Source: an uncultured Clostridia bacterium (lineage in GTDB: Bacteria; Bacillota; Clostridia; Saccharofermentanales; Saccharofermentanaceae). From it: DNA of 64,000 bases. Under the pieces are notes generated by a model that was not told the origin of the DNA, did no database searches, and saw only the letters and a program-made list of their open reading frames with translations. The DNA lies in the NCBI GenBank assembly GCA_946403085.1, contig CAMIYM010000002.1, positions 124,001 to 188,000 of the forward strand, given 5' to 3'. This document shows positions 7,835-16,272 of this stretch, piece by piece. Made by a program: the position numbers and the translations under genes. Within the stretch, counting starts at the first letter, position 1. Each line of letters opens with the position of its first letter.

Positions 7835-9295
7835 TCACATGTTGACTTCCATATCTGCCACAGCCTCCGCGAATGACCTGTCATGCTCGACGAAAAGCAT
7901 CGTTATATTATTCTCCCTGACCAGACGCTCGATCTCAGCGCGCATATAGACATCGATATAGTTAAGAGGCTCATCCCACAGATAGAGGTCGGCATGTTCG
8001 CACAAAGAAAGCGCTATCATGACGAATTTCTTCTGACCCAGCGACAGGGCAGACACGTCACGGTAGAGCATCTCCTTTGTAAATCCCATCTTGATCAGGA
8101 TCGTCGAGAAGACCGTCTTATCGCATCCGCGTTCACCGGCTATTTCGTAGAGTGTACCGCAAAGAGATGAAGTGTCCTGGCCGACATAAGAGATCTTAAG
8201 ACCAGGTGCGATATATATATCACCTGAAGCAGTGATCCCCTCTTCTTCTCCAAGTCCTGCCAGATACTTGATCAATGTGCTCTTTCCGCAACCGTTCCTG
8301 CCCTGAAGGGATATCTTCATTCCGCGTTCGACCGTAAGATCAAAGCCTTCCACGACAGGATCACCATAGCGCATGAGAGTCGTGTTCTTCAGGATAACAG
8401 GCGTACGGTTATGGTGCTCGGTACCTGTGATCTTCAATGTCTCTGTGCGTTCCAGATCTTTCAGAAGGCTCTGCTTTTCTTCAAGTTTGCGCTCGTTCCT
8501 TCTCTCCAGATTCTTTGCGGCAGACATCAGCTTGCGTGCTTTTTCGGCTTCATAAGCTCTTCTGAAATGATCTTCTGCCACCTTTGAAGGTGCCTTGGAG
8601 CGGTTCTTGTAGCCTTCAGCCTTTGAAGACCATTTGGCATTCTTCTTCATGGCTGCATCGATGGAACTCATCTCTTTTTTGAGCTGGTCATTCCTGGCAC
8701 GTTCACTCTCCATGCGCTGTTCATTGTTCTCCCACCACACGGAATATGAAGCACCGACAAGTTCAAAGCCGGTCTTTGTGATGACCAGGGTGTGGTCAGT
8801 GCAGCGGTCAAGAAATGCACGGTCGTGGGATATCAGAATGAAGCCGTCTTTTGAAGCGAGGTAATCAGCGACAGCCTCTCTTCCCTGCCTGTCCAGATGG
8901 TTGGTAGGCTCGTCGATCAGAGGATAGATACCATCTGAAGCAAAGAGGTTTGCGAGCATCAGCTTGGTCCTCTCGCCGCCTGACAAAGTCTCCATAGGGC
9001 GCCACATGATGTCCGGATCGGCACCCATTAAGTTGAGTTCTTTGCGGACGCGCCAGTCCTCATTTTCGGGCAGTTCAGACATAGGGAAAAGAACAGTCTC
9101 AGGTACACCTGTTATGGTGCCGCTGTATGGCAGTTCGCCTCTGAGGAGTCTGAAGAACGTGGTCTTTCCCCTGCCGTTCCTGCCGGCAAGAGCAAGCTTC
9201 CATGAAGTGTCTAAAGTGATGGTGATGTCGTCAAATAAGGTCTTCTCAGAACCGTCATATCCGAATGTTAAGTTGTTGATCGTAATTATTGGCAT
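7835..9295 (-). CDS. ABC-F ATPase, Lsa/Vga-like ribosome protection protein
   Basis: This 486-residue protein has two ABC domains and no membrane spans. Walker A motifs are GRNGRGKT (38-45) and GRNGCGKS (332-339), with LSGGERTK and DEPTNHLD in the first domain and LSLGQKKF in the second; a charged linker (about 180-270) joins them. The N-terminal style (ITINNLTFGYDGS, then LDTSWKLALAGRNGRGKT) is that of Lsa-type proteins that displace lincosamide, streptogramin A or pleuromutilin drugs from the ribosome. I chose ATG 9295 (AAGGAG site) over an upstream in-frame start that would read through the terminator hairpin. The leader ORF and attenuator upstream support drug-induced expression. The actual drug range cannot be read from sequence. 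Confidence 0.85.
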   Translation of the reverse strand: MPIITINNLTFGYDGSEKTLFDDITITLDTSWKLALAGRNGRGKTTFFRLLRGELPYSGTITGVPETVLFPMSELPENEDWRVRKELNLMGADPDIMWRPMETLSGGERTKLMLANLFASDGIYPLIDEPTNHLDRQGREAVADYLASKDGFILISHDRAFLDRCTDHTLVITKTGFELVGASYSVWWENNEQRMESERARNDQLKKEMSSIDAAMKKNAKWSSKAEGYKNRSKAPSKVAEDHFRRAYEAEKARKLMSAAKNLERRNERKLEEKQSLLKDLERTETLKITGTEHHNRTPVILKNTTLMRYGDPVVEGFDLTVERGMKISLQGRNGCGKSTLIKYLAGLGEEEGITASGDIYIAPGLKISYVGQDTSSLCGTLYEIAGERGCDKTVFSTILIKMGFTKEMLYRDVSALSLGQKKFVMIALSLCEHADLYLWDEPLNYIDVYMRAEIERLVRENNITMLFVEHDRSFAEAVADMEVNM

Positions 9296-9329
9296 TGTGA
9301 TTCTCCTTACCGAAAATCCTCCGCCGGAT

Positions 9330-9368
9330 AAATCAAAAGCCGCAGACACATATCAGCGGCCGCGGCTT
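9330..9368 (-). terminator. Intrinsic terminator (attenuator) in the ABC-F leader
   Basis: On the minus strand AAGCCGC (9368-9362) pairs with GCGGCTT (9343-9337) around a GC-rich loop and is followed by TTTTGATTT. It lies between the leader ORF and the ABC-F start, so it would stop transcription unless ribosome stalling changes the fold. Confidence 0.7.
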
Positions 9369-9431
9369 ATAAAATTGCAATATAAATGAACACACAAAAA
9401 CAGACTTATCCGCGAGGCAGTTATTAAACTA

Positions 9432-9452
9432 TCAGCAGATCGTCTTTCTCAT
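9432..9452 (-). CDS. Six-codon leader peptide MRKTIC upstream of ABC-F
   Basis: ATG AGA AAG ACG ATC TGC TGA encodes MRKTIC. A perfect GGAGG (9460-9464) sits seven bases upstream, far better than expected by chance for such a short ORF. It starts a few tens of bases after the promoter and precedes the terminator at 9330-9368. Drug-stalled ribosomes on such leaders are the known trigger for several ABC-F resistance genes; here this is inferred from layout. Confidence 0.65.
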   Translation of the reverse strand: MRKTIC

Positions 9453-9485
9453 TGGTGTTCCTCCGTCTTTAAGATTTCTGCCGTG

Positions 9486-9514
9486 ATGATACAGCAGGAA
9501 TCAAAGCACGTCAA
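9486..9514 (-). promoter_or_regulatory. Sigma-A promoter of the ABC-F transcript
   Basis: Minus-strand TTGACG (9509-9514), a 17-base spacer and TATCAT (9486-9491) form a good promoter. Transcription would start near 9479, giving a leader of about 185 bases before the ABC-F start codon. Confidence 0.8.
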
Positions 9515-9604
9515 GCACAAGGAGTTCGGATCTTTGACACTTTTTTCACACACCTTTCACGCAACTATCACCCACCCTTCCCACAATTCAGAAAGGTCTT
9601 TGGG

Positions 9605-9715
9605 CTATACTTCAGGTGGCAAAAGGGAAGCGTTCTTCATATCAGGAATGCGCTGGAGAAGTTGAACGCTTCCCGGAGTGCCGGTAAACCGGTACTCACC
9701 TCTCATAACTGCCAT
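9605..9715 (-). CDS. Possible 36-residue small protein
   Basis: Between the ABC-F promoter and the next gene, the minus strand has a complete short ORF from ATG 9715 (or ATG 9706, which has AAGGGG ten bases upstream) to TAG 9605. The peptide begins MAVMRGEYRFTG and ends LLPPEV. It is basic to neutral with no membrane span. The same bases form two strong hairpins, so the region could equally be a non-coding RNA. I do not recognise the peptide. Confidence 0.25.
   Translation of the reverse strand: MAVMRGEYRFTGTPGSVQLLQRIPDMKNASLLPPEV
9625..9697. repeat. Two adjacent strong hairpins in non-coding DNA
   Basis: GGGAAGCGTTC (9625-9635) pairs with GAACGCTTCCC (9664-9674), 11 perfect base pairs. 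Next to it GAGTGCCGGT (9676-9685) pairs with ACCGGTACTC (9688-9697), with one G-T pair. Read on the minus strand, the first stem is followed by TTTT, as in a terminator. No annotated gene upstream needs a terminator here, so a small RNA is possible. The rest of 9453-9820 shows only promoter elements. Confidence 0.55.
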
Positions 9716-9820
9716 ACCCCTTAAATATTTTTAACCGCCTTTATTTTTGATACAATATTCATGGAGTGCAAATATGCGCTTCATGGAATAGGGTTTTATG
9801 ATGGTTAAGGAGTAGGGAAA

Positions 9821-11071
9821 ATGGGCATATCAGACCGCAAGAGATTTGCAAATTTATCAGAACAGGAAAGATATGAGGAAATGTGTGTAAAGATGGGCAA
9901 CGCGCCCGTCTACAACAACAATGTCGGACAAGCTATAGGCACTGCTCCCCAGGGACCTGCAGCACCTGTGATGAATGTTCCTGTAATTAATCAGACTTCC
10001 TCCTCAGACAATAAATGTCCTTCCTGCGGAGCGACACTCACATTTGATCCGAAGACCGGCGGTCTTGTCTGCAATTTCTGCGGAAACACCGTTCAGCTGA
10101 ACTCGGCGCCTGCAGAACCCGGTACCGGTTACACATTCGACGATTTCATAAACAATTCCGCACACCGCCTGACGGATTCATCGATCAAGCTCATCGTGTG
10201 TGGCACCTGCGGCGGACATTTTACGGCTGACCAGAGATCCATCTCCGGTCTTTGCCCTTTCTGCGGATCGAATTCCATCACAGTATCCAACAATGATATG
10301 GGATTATTGGAGCCTACCGGTGTTATCCCCTTTCAGGTGGATAAAGAACGCGCACAGAGGATCTTCCAGGAATGGATCTCAAAAAGAAGATTTGCTCCGA
10401 CGGATTTCATGAAAAATGCAAGGGCAACAGATCTCGTCGGCGTTTATGTTCCTTACTGGGTTTTCGACTGCGATACCCGTGCTGATTACAAGGGAAGATT
10501 CGGAAGAACATATGGTTCCGGAGATGACCAACGTACCGTATATCATAAGGGTTCCGGTCATTGTGATCTGCCGGTAAAGAATCTTACCCTTGTAGCTTCA
10601 AGCCGTCTCGAAAAGGATGCCTTCTGGAAAAGCATCTCTGTATTCAACTTCGACTACATGAAGAAATATGATCCGAATCTCCTTGCAGGTTTCTGGTCTG
10701 AAAGCTACTCCGTCGACGGTCAGACAGCCTGGCAGAATGCCGGAGGAAAGATCTATGGCATGGTCAGGAGCCGCATCATGAAAATGGAAACAGCAGATTG
10801 TGTTGACTGGATCGAGATGCAGCCTGAGGCATACAATATCCGTGCCAAGTACGTTCTGGCTCCTGTCTGGGTAACCTCATTTAAATACAACAATGCGATC
10901 TATCAGGTCATTCTCAACGGACAGACCGGCGTTGTGGCAGGCACATGGCCGAAATCACTAAAGAGGCTGTTCATTATCATAGGCATCGTCGCAGGCGGTC
11001 TATTTGCTTCCCGCGTAATCTTCCTTCTCCTCTCCTGGCTCATTGAGTTCTTAAGAGGAATGGGTGGTTAA
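9821..11071 (+). CDS. Zinc-ribbon membrane protein of unknown function
   Basis: The 416-residue protein has two zinc ribbons: Cys66/69 with Cys84/87 (CPSCG and CNFCG), and Cys127/130 with Cys145/148 (CGTCG and CPFCG). A TFIIB-like ribbon followed by a beta-rich middle domain (about 160-370, with YVPYWVFDC and APVWVTSFKYN) and a C-terminal pair of membrane spans (about 377-408) matches a widespread family of uncharacterised Firmicute proteins. It would face the cytoplasm and be tail-anchored. It stands alone, with a plausible TACAAT -10 at 9751-9756. Function unknown. Confidence 0.8.
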   Translation: MGISDRKRFANLSEQERYEEMCVKMGNAPVYNNNVGQAIGTAPQGPAAPVMNVPVINQTSSSDNKCPSCGATLTFDPKTGGLVCNFCGNTVQLNSAPAEPGTGYTFDDFINNSAHRLTDSSIKLIVCGTCGGHFTADQRSISGLCPFCGSNSITVSNNDMGLLEPTGVIPFQVDKERAQRIFQEWISKRRFAPTDFMKNARATDLVGVYVPYWVFDCDTRADYKGRFGRTYGSGDDQRTVYHKGSGHCDLPVKNLTLVASSRLEKDAFWKSISVFNFDYMKKYDPNLLAGFWSESYSVDGQTAWQNAGGKIYGMVRSRIMKMETADCVDWIEMQPEAYNIRAKYVLAPVWVTSFKYNNAIYQVILNGQTGVVAGTWPKSLKRLFIIIGIVAGGLFASRVIFLLLSWLIEFLRGMGG

Positions 11072-11152
11072 ATTCAAGGATCAACCAGTCTATTGTAGAA
11101 TCCAGAAAAGTGTCCGGTAAAGCATTCTCTCACTTATACCTCAAACAGAGCC

Positions 11153-11200
11153 TTGAAGGGATACCTCGCGCGCATATAATAAAGTAGTCGTGGGGACGAC
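11153..11200 (+). promoter_or_regulatory. Promoter and 5' hairpin of the first long solute-binding gene
   Basis: TTGAAG (11153-11158), a 16-base spacer and TATAAT (11175-11180) form a good promoter. The predicted 5' end carries a small hairpin, GTCGT-GGGG-ACGAC (11187-11200), which may stabilise the mRNA. Confidence 0.7.
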
Positions 11201-11229
11201 AATAGGAAACAATTTTTGGGAGAATAATC

Positions 11230-13602
11230 ATGAAACGACCTATCAAAAAGATCGGGGCTGCTGTTTTGGCAGCTTCGTTGTCTTTCTCTTTTTTCGCGTG
11301 CGGTTGCACGGGTAAAGCAGGCAAAAGCAACATTGAAGATGAATCAGGCCTTGTCTTAAGCGGCAAGATGCCCGATAAGCTTCCGGAGGGATTATCATGG
11401 TATGACTTCAAGGAGGATACCGGCATATTCGATTATCTGGCGGAAGCGGCCGGCGGATACTTCATATCGGATATCACCTGGCACGCAGACCGCACATGGG
11501 TATTCTTCTCGGAAACGGAATCACAAAAGCCTGTCTATCACATAATGTCATTCGATAAGGACAGTAAACCGGGCTGCGATTTTGTTATAAGGGATGAGTT
11601 CGGAGAAAACATCAGCCTCGACCGCATGGTTCTTGGAGACAGACTGTATATCGACGCGTATGATTTTGCCACAAACGAACAATACCTCTACCCCGTAGAT
11701 GAGAACTCGGGGAAAGTCTCGCCTGACAACAAGATCCTCTTAGCTAAGAGTTCAGAGGGGACTGAGTCACCAAGCAGATTCACATTTGCAGGATCTGATA
11801 TTGCCCTGCTCAGACAGAACAGTCCCGCAAGTATCGAGCTCATTGACCCTTCCACCGGAGCAGTTAAAAAGAAGACGCCTCTTGATAATCTGGCCAAAGA
11901 TTTCTATATCAAATATCCGGAGGGAATCCTTTCTGCCGGCAACAATAAGGTCATCGTCTGGGGCAGCACATCCGCAAACTATAATTTCGGACAGATAAGA
12001 TATTGTCTGGCAGATCTCGAATCAGGAAAGATCAGTGCTCTTGACGAGATGGAATACATCAATATCCCGCTCCGCAATCTCACCTACTGCAATGGCCACC
12101 TGGTAACGATAACAGACGGCGGTGTTTACAACATTGATGTGGATAAGGGAACATGCACGATGGCATTGTCTTTTAACTGCTCCGTCTGCAACAGATACCT
12201 GGTAAATAATTCGGAATTAAAGTACGCTGACGAAGATAAACTGATGTTCAGTTATTCATCAAAATTCGTCGGTGATAACCAGATTCCTGCCATGCTTTGC
12301 ACTTTCACCAAGTCGGACGAATACCCTGCAGCAGGAAAAAACATCCTTACTGTAGCTTCAACTGAAGACATTGATTACAGTATTGCCGAAGCAATAATGC
12401 GTTTCAATCAGGAAAGCAGCACATCATTTATGCTGTTTGATAACCGCTATAAGACCAACACCAAGATCGACTACTCAAATACCGATAATACCGATGTTGC
12501 AGCGCTTGGCAGTCTCAATTCGTATGTAGCGGTATCGGACCGTCTGACAAAGGATATCATCGCAGGAGAAGGTCCTGATATTCTCATAACCAACGGTGCA
12601 AACGAACAGTTCTCCAGCAGCAATTATTTCATGGATCTTGCTGACTATGTAAAGAACGAAAGCGGCGTCAGCGAATCTGATTACTTCATGAATGCCATCG
12701 AAGCATCGAAATCCAACGGCGCTCTTTACCAGCTTCCCATAGGCTTCTATGTCGACTGTATCATTGCTCCCTCCGATACGGTTGGCGGCAAGAACGGAAT
12801 GACTTTTGAAGAGTATGTATCAATGGTAAAGACTGTCTGCAACGGTGCTGATCCTGTATACGATCATCAGCTGTCTTTCTCAAGAACTGAAGTCGCAACA
12901 AAGCTTTTCGCCAACACGAGCGAAAAGTATATCAAAAACGGAAAGATCGATGTGAACTGCAGTGATTTCAAAGCGATATTAGACTATTGCAAAGACCTTC
13001 CCTCCAAAGGATATTTTGAAGGCAAAGATGTCGATCAGGAATGGGAAGATCTGATGAATGCAAAAGAAAATATGCGTGTACAGCCCATGGTGATCTATAG
13101 TTTCTACGATTACGAGGCATTTGCCGGAAAATTCGGCGATACAGTGCTCTGCGGTTACCCGTCTGTTGACGGAAGGACCGCTGCGATTGGTTCAAATATC
13201 GCCGTGTCCATATCTTCACACACAGAAGATCCGGATTCGTGCAAGAAGTTCCTTAACATACTCCTCTCGGAAGATATCCAGAAGACACTCTTTACGAATA
13301 TCCCGATCAACAAAAAATGCGCTAAGGATATCGCAGTTTCAGAGATCAACGAGACCAACAAGAACATCGAAAGGAACAAGAATAATAAATACGCAAAGAA
13401 AGAAAAAACTGTAGATATTTCACTTGCCGACAAATATATCGATCAGCTCTCCAAGTCAACGACATCGAGCTTCGTCTATAACAGCATCTCACTCATTATC
13501 TATGAGGAGGTCCCTGCATACTTTGAAGGACAGAAGTCATTTGAAGATGTCGCTAAGATAATCAATGACAGAGCGCAGACTGTATTGAACGAACGCAAAT
13601 GA
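11230..13602 (+). CDS. Long extracellular solute-binding lipoprotein (family 1-like)
   Basis: The 790-residue protein starts with a lipoprotein signal; the lipobox is FFAC with Cys24. Residues 40-365 form a beta-rich region resembling a propeller or WD-like domain (repeats of the GNNKVIVWGS and LDEMEY type). Residues 370-790 are a solute-binding fold: ILTVASTEDIDYSIAEAI, DIIAGEGPDILITNG and YQLPIGFYVDC are typical of family 1 sugar-binding proteins. It is about twice the usual length. No permease or ATPase is nearby. It has a close paralogue at 16273-18666 and a related fragment at 63318-64000. The ligand is unknown; a sensing role is possible. Confidence 0.85.
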   Translation: MKRPIKKIGAAVLAASLSFSFFACGCTGKAGKSNIEDESGLVLSGKMPDKLPEGLSWYDFKEDTGIFDYLAEAAGGYFISDITWHADRTWVFFSETESQKPVYHIMSFDKDSKPGCDFVIRDEFGENISLDRMVLGDRLYIDAYDFATNEQYLYPVDENSGKVSPDNKILLAKSSEGTESPSRFTFAGSDIALLRQNSPASIELIDPSTGAVKKKTPLDNLAKDFYIKYPEGILSAGNNKVIVWGSTSANYNFGQIRYCLADLESGKISALDEMEYINIPLRNLTYCNGHLVTITDGGVYNIDVDKGTCTMALSFNCSVCNRYLVNNSELKYADEDKLMFSYSSKFVGDNQIPAMLCTFTKSDEYPAAGKNILTVASTEDIDYSIAEAIMRFNQESSTSFMLFDNRYKTNTKIDYSNTDNTDVAALGSLNSYVAVSDRLTKDIIAGEGPDILITNGANEQFSSSNYFMDLADYVKNESGVSESDYFMNAIEASKSNGALYQLPIGFYVDCIIAPSDTVGGKNGMTFEEYVSMVKTVCNGADPVYDHQLSFSRTEVATKLFANTSEKYIKNGKIDVNCSDFKAILDYCKDLPSKGYFEGKDVDQEWEDLMNAKENMRVQPMVIYSFYDYEAFAGKFGDTVLCGYPSVDGRTAAIGSNIAVSISSHTEDPDSCKKFLNILLSEDIQKTLFTNIPINKKCAKDIAVSEINETNKNIERNKNNKYAKKEKTVDISLADKYIDQLSKSTTSSFVYNSISLIIYEEVPAYFEGQKSFEDVAKIINDRAQTVLNERK

Positions 13603-13628
13603 AGCTCACAGAGTTAATGATATATGAG

Positions 13629-13654
13629 CCTGCCGGGAGGACACACCCGGCAGG
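13629..13654. terminator. GC-rich stem between convergent genes
   Basis: CCTGCCGGG (13629-13637) and CCCGGCAGG (13646-13654) form a nine-pair stem with an eight-base loop, lying between the ends of two convergent genes. No T-run follows on either strand, so termination efficiency is uncertain. Confidence 0.5.
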
Positions 13655-13701
13655 AAATGCATCTGGAATATAAGGACGGCCGCGTGAAAAAGGTATGACA
13701 G

Positions 13702-14997
13702 TTACTCTTCCACGTTAACAATACGCACATAGCGGCTTAACGCATATTCTCCGTCGTGGCATTCGCCCGGGAAATATGCGCTCATGTCCGATGCCTTCGT
13801 GACCCTTATAAGTCCGCACTGGGTAAAGAGTTCAGCAAGATGTCTTCTGTCTTCCTCAGGGCAGATGAGGCCTGCGGTCTGGAGATGATATCTGCTCTTA
13901 TAAAGCACTTCGCCGATCTTATCCCGCGGCAGCGGCTTTACCAGAACGTTGCACATCATGGGCGACAACTCCAGAATATTATCAGCCGAGATTATCACAC
14001 TGCAGGACCTTCCCCGAAGAACATTCTCATGCTTTTCTTCCTCGCCAAGAAGACCTTTTAATCTTTGAGTGTAAGACACCAGCGTATCCCTCGCCCTGAT
14101 GCCGATCTCTTCAGTCTTATTCCTGTTGACGGCGTTCTCTAATATGGGAAGGAAACGTCCGGCAAAAGACTTCAATTCCTCAATGTCTGAAGTATCAAGA
14201 TATATCACCTGGCAGCTGCTGCAGAGGAGCTGTTTGGTCGTTGCAATGTGACTTGCAAGACCTTCCAATTCCTTATCGGCATCCTCTGCTTCATCAAGTC
14301 TCGTGATGTAGCAGAAACCGAGTTTCTGACCCCACTCTATTATCTTTACACCCGTCGGCGCGAGACCTCTTACGGCTTCTATCGCCATGTCACTACCCCA
14401 CACGCTTATGGCGTTGGAGAGTTCAGCCATCTTCCTCATGCCCTGGATGTCTGAAGATGATGTATCGAAAACATAGATATAGTCCTTTAATTCCGGACGG
14501 TATTCGATGAGCTGCATTATGAGCTTTAGAGACAGTCCGTTATCTGCAGACGGAAGCTTTAAGATGTTGATGTTGCCGGTCATGAGACCTTCTGCAAGAG
14601 AGTATGCAGGAAGGAAATCCATATTGCCTGCGGAGATGTGGAAGAGCACGCCAAGAGGCATCTTCTTTACTCTTATCTGCTTAAAACCCTTGATGTAATC
14701 CGTCACATATTCGAACGTGTTTCCAAGCTCAGTCTCAAGCTTTTTATGGAGATGTTCTTCCGACAGAAGTGCCTCTGCCTGGATCTTATATGTTTCCACC
14801 ACATCAGAAGGGAACGATGACAGGAGATCGTCAAATCTTCCTTTTAACAGGTCTTCTCTAAGGCATGCGACAGCTTCTATTACCACTTCAGGAGAGAGCT
14901 GCTTTTTTGCCAGGATCTCAGGGATCCTCTTTTCGAGCTCTGTAAGGAGGCGGTCCTGTTCAGAACTCTCGTATGTCTTTCCGTCAAACAGGATCAT
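13702..14997 (-). CDS. luxC: LuxC-like acyl-protein/acyl-CoA reductase
   Basis: The 431-residue protein belongs to the aldehyde-dehydrogenase-like LuxC family, which reduces an activated fatty acyl group to the aldehyde with NADPH. Visible features are PLGVLFHISAGNMDFLPAYS near residue 117, the cofactor region ending in FDTSSSDIQGM, and the catalytic cysteine region LLCSSC (Cys259/Cys262). ATG 14997 overlaps the luxE stop as ATGA and has a GGGGGTGAAGG site. No luciferase genes (luxAB) or luxD are present, so light production is not implied. The aldehyde could feed a lipid or signal pathway. Confidence 0.85.
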   Translation of the reverse strand: MILFDGKTYESSEQDRLLTELEKRIPEILAKKQLSPEVVIEAVACLREDLLKGRFDDLLSSFPSDVVETYKIQAEALLSEEHLHKKLETELGNTFEYVTDYIKGFKQIRVKKMPLGVLFHISAGNMDFLPAYSLAEGLMTGNINILKLPSADNGLSLKLIMQLIEYRPELKDYIYVFDTSSSDIQGMRKMAELSNAISVWGSDMAIEAVRGLAPTGVKIIEWGQKLGFCYITRLDEAEDADKELEGLASHIATTKQLLCSSCQVIYLDTSDIEELKSFAGRFLPILENAVNRNKTEEIGIRARDTLVSYTQRLKGLLGEEEKHENVLRGRSCSVIISADNILELSPMMCNVLVKPLPRDKIGEVLYKSRYHLQTAGLICPEEDRRHLAELFTQCGLIRVTKASDMSAYFPGECHDGEYALSRYVRIVNVEE

Positions 14998-16097
14998 ACC
15001 TTCACCCCCTGCAAAATATCCGCAGCACCGGCGGCGCAAGTCTTGATGTCTTCAGGCGCCACGCGTCCCACTATCTCCAGATAAGGCGACTTAACACCGC
15101 ACGGACATGTACTGCCGTCGTGGAGGATACCGAGATCGTCTGTCATTATTGAGAGAATCGGAGTAGCTTTGCAGAGCGGCGAGATAAGGTTTACGAGGCC
15201 CGTCTTTCCCATCTCCAATGGCTCTAAAGTATCCGGATCCCTGATTACGATATTGCTGTAAACGGGGACATGAAAATGATGCGCGGAACAGTCCGTATAG
15301 AGGATCGGATGTTCGACCGCACCGAAGAATTCAGTGATGTTTTCCTCATCGATATTAAGTGTCTTCTTTGCAAGCTTATAGAAAGTCTCCTTGTCGGCGG
15401 CCTCCTGATAGAACTGCTTCCAGCCTCCTCCGAGCATGATCTTCGAACCTTTCGGAAGCTTGAAGGAAAGCCCTTTTTCTTCAAGCATTCTGAAGAGGAA
15501 AAATGTATAAGAAGGAAAGCCCATGAAGCGGACGGGAGCTTTGCCCTTCTCGTATTTTTCGAGAGCTTTTATTATGCTGTCGAAGTCAGGTTTATAGCCG
15601 TCAGAAGTGTGCTTCAATATGAATCTGCGGCTGATCGCAGGTGCAAGGAATGTAGTGAGATAAGCTGTCTTCGCGACGGCAGTCTTATTGGATCTGTGAG
15701 GCTTATATCCCATCACGATATATCTGCACGGGCGGAAAGACATTATGCCGTGATATCTCGTTACCTTGATGGACATCTTCAGTGCAGCGATGAGCGCACC
15801 GAATTCAAAGCGCACATGACTCATCTTGCCGCTCGTGCCGGACGATGTCGCCATGATCATGTATCGGCCAGAACGGAAGTCGTGCTGCTTCATCAGCATG
15901 GTAGGTATAACGGGAATGTCAGCGGGGCTCTTGATGTCATCAGGTGAATGGATTCCAAGCCCGTCGCAGATCTTCTTATAATCTTCGCAGTTATTTATCA
16001 GGTGTGTGAAGTTCTCTTTGCAGGCGCCCAAAAACAACTCCGACTTTGTGCAGTCGTAAGGATCTTTGCTTGCGAAAAGTTTTCTCCTGAGCTTCAT
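14994..16097 (-). CDS. luxE: LuxE-like acyl-protein synthetase
   Basis: The 367-residue protein matches LuxE: it activates a fatty acid with ATP to acyl-AMP and takes it onto a cysteine before passing it to LuxC. Motifs seen are MATSSGTSGKMSHVRF (about residues 81-96, the adenylate-forming P-loop), FMGFPSYTFF, MLGGGWKQF and EFFGAVEHP. A C-terminal TCPCG cluster may hold the acyl-accepting cysteine. It is the first gene of the two-gene operon. The ribosome site is AAGGGTG. Substrate chain length and partner are unknown. Confidence 0.85.
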   Translation of the reverse strand: MKLRRKLFASKDPYDCTKSELFLGACKENFTHLINNCEDYKKICDGLGIHSPDDIKSPADIPVIPTMLMKQHDFRSGRYMIMATSSGTSGKMSHVRFEFGALIAALKMSIKVTRYHGIMSFRPCRYIVMGYKPHRSNKTAVAKTAYLTTFLAPAISRRFILKHTSDGYKPDFDSIIKALEKYEKGKAPVRFMGFPSYTFFLFRMLEEKGLSFKLPKGSKIMLGGGWKQFYQEAADKETFYKLAKKTLNIDEENITEFFGAVEHPILYTDCSAHHFHVPVYSNIVIRDPDTLEPLEMGKTGLVNLISPLCKATPILSIMTDDLGILHDGSTCPCGVKSPYLEIVGRVAPEDIKTCAAGAADILQGVKV

Positions 16098-16139
16098 AAA
16101 TTACACCCTTGAAAAACAAAGCCGGAACCAACAGCATTA

Positions 16140-16168
16140 ATTATATCATTAGAAGCAGACAGGCTAAA
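16140..16168 (-). promoter_or_regulatory. Extended -10 promoter of luxE-luxC
   Basis: The minus strand has TG-A-TATAAT with the -10 at 16140-16145. The -35 region TTTAGC is poor, which the extended -10 would offset. It lies 43 bases upstream of luxE. Confidence 0.6.
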
Positions 16169-16272
16169 AGGATGCCCAAGTATTAACACACTTGGTCCTT
16201 ATGCATGTGCTATCCTTTTGTTTAGATGGCAAAAACTGACTTTACATCTGTGGGGAGAAAGGTGCTGGTTAT

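Noticed and set aside
9625..9697. SRP RNA or 6S RNA in the hairpin-rich spacer
   Set aside because: The conserved GGAAG tetraloop region of SRP RNA and the long open-bubble stem of 6S RNA are not present.
13702..16097. Bioluminescence operon
   Set aside because: Only luxC- and luxE-like genes are present; no luxA, luxB or luxD was found.
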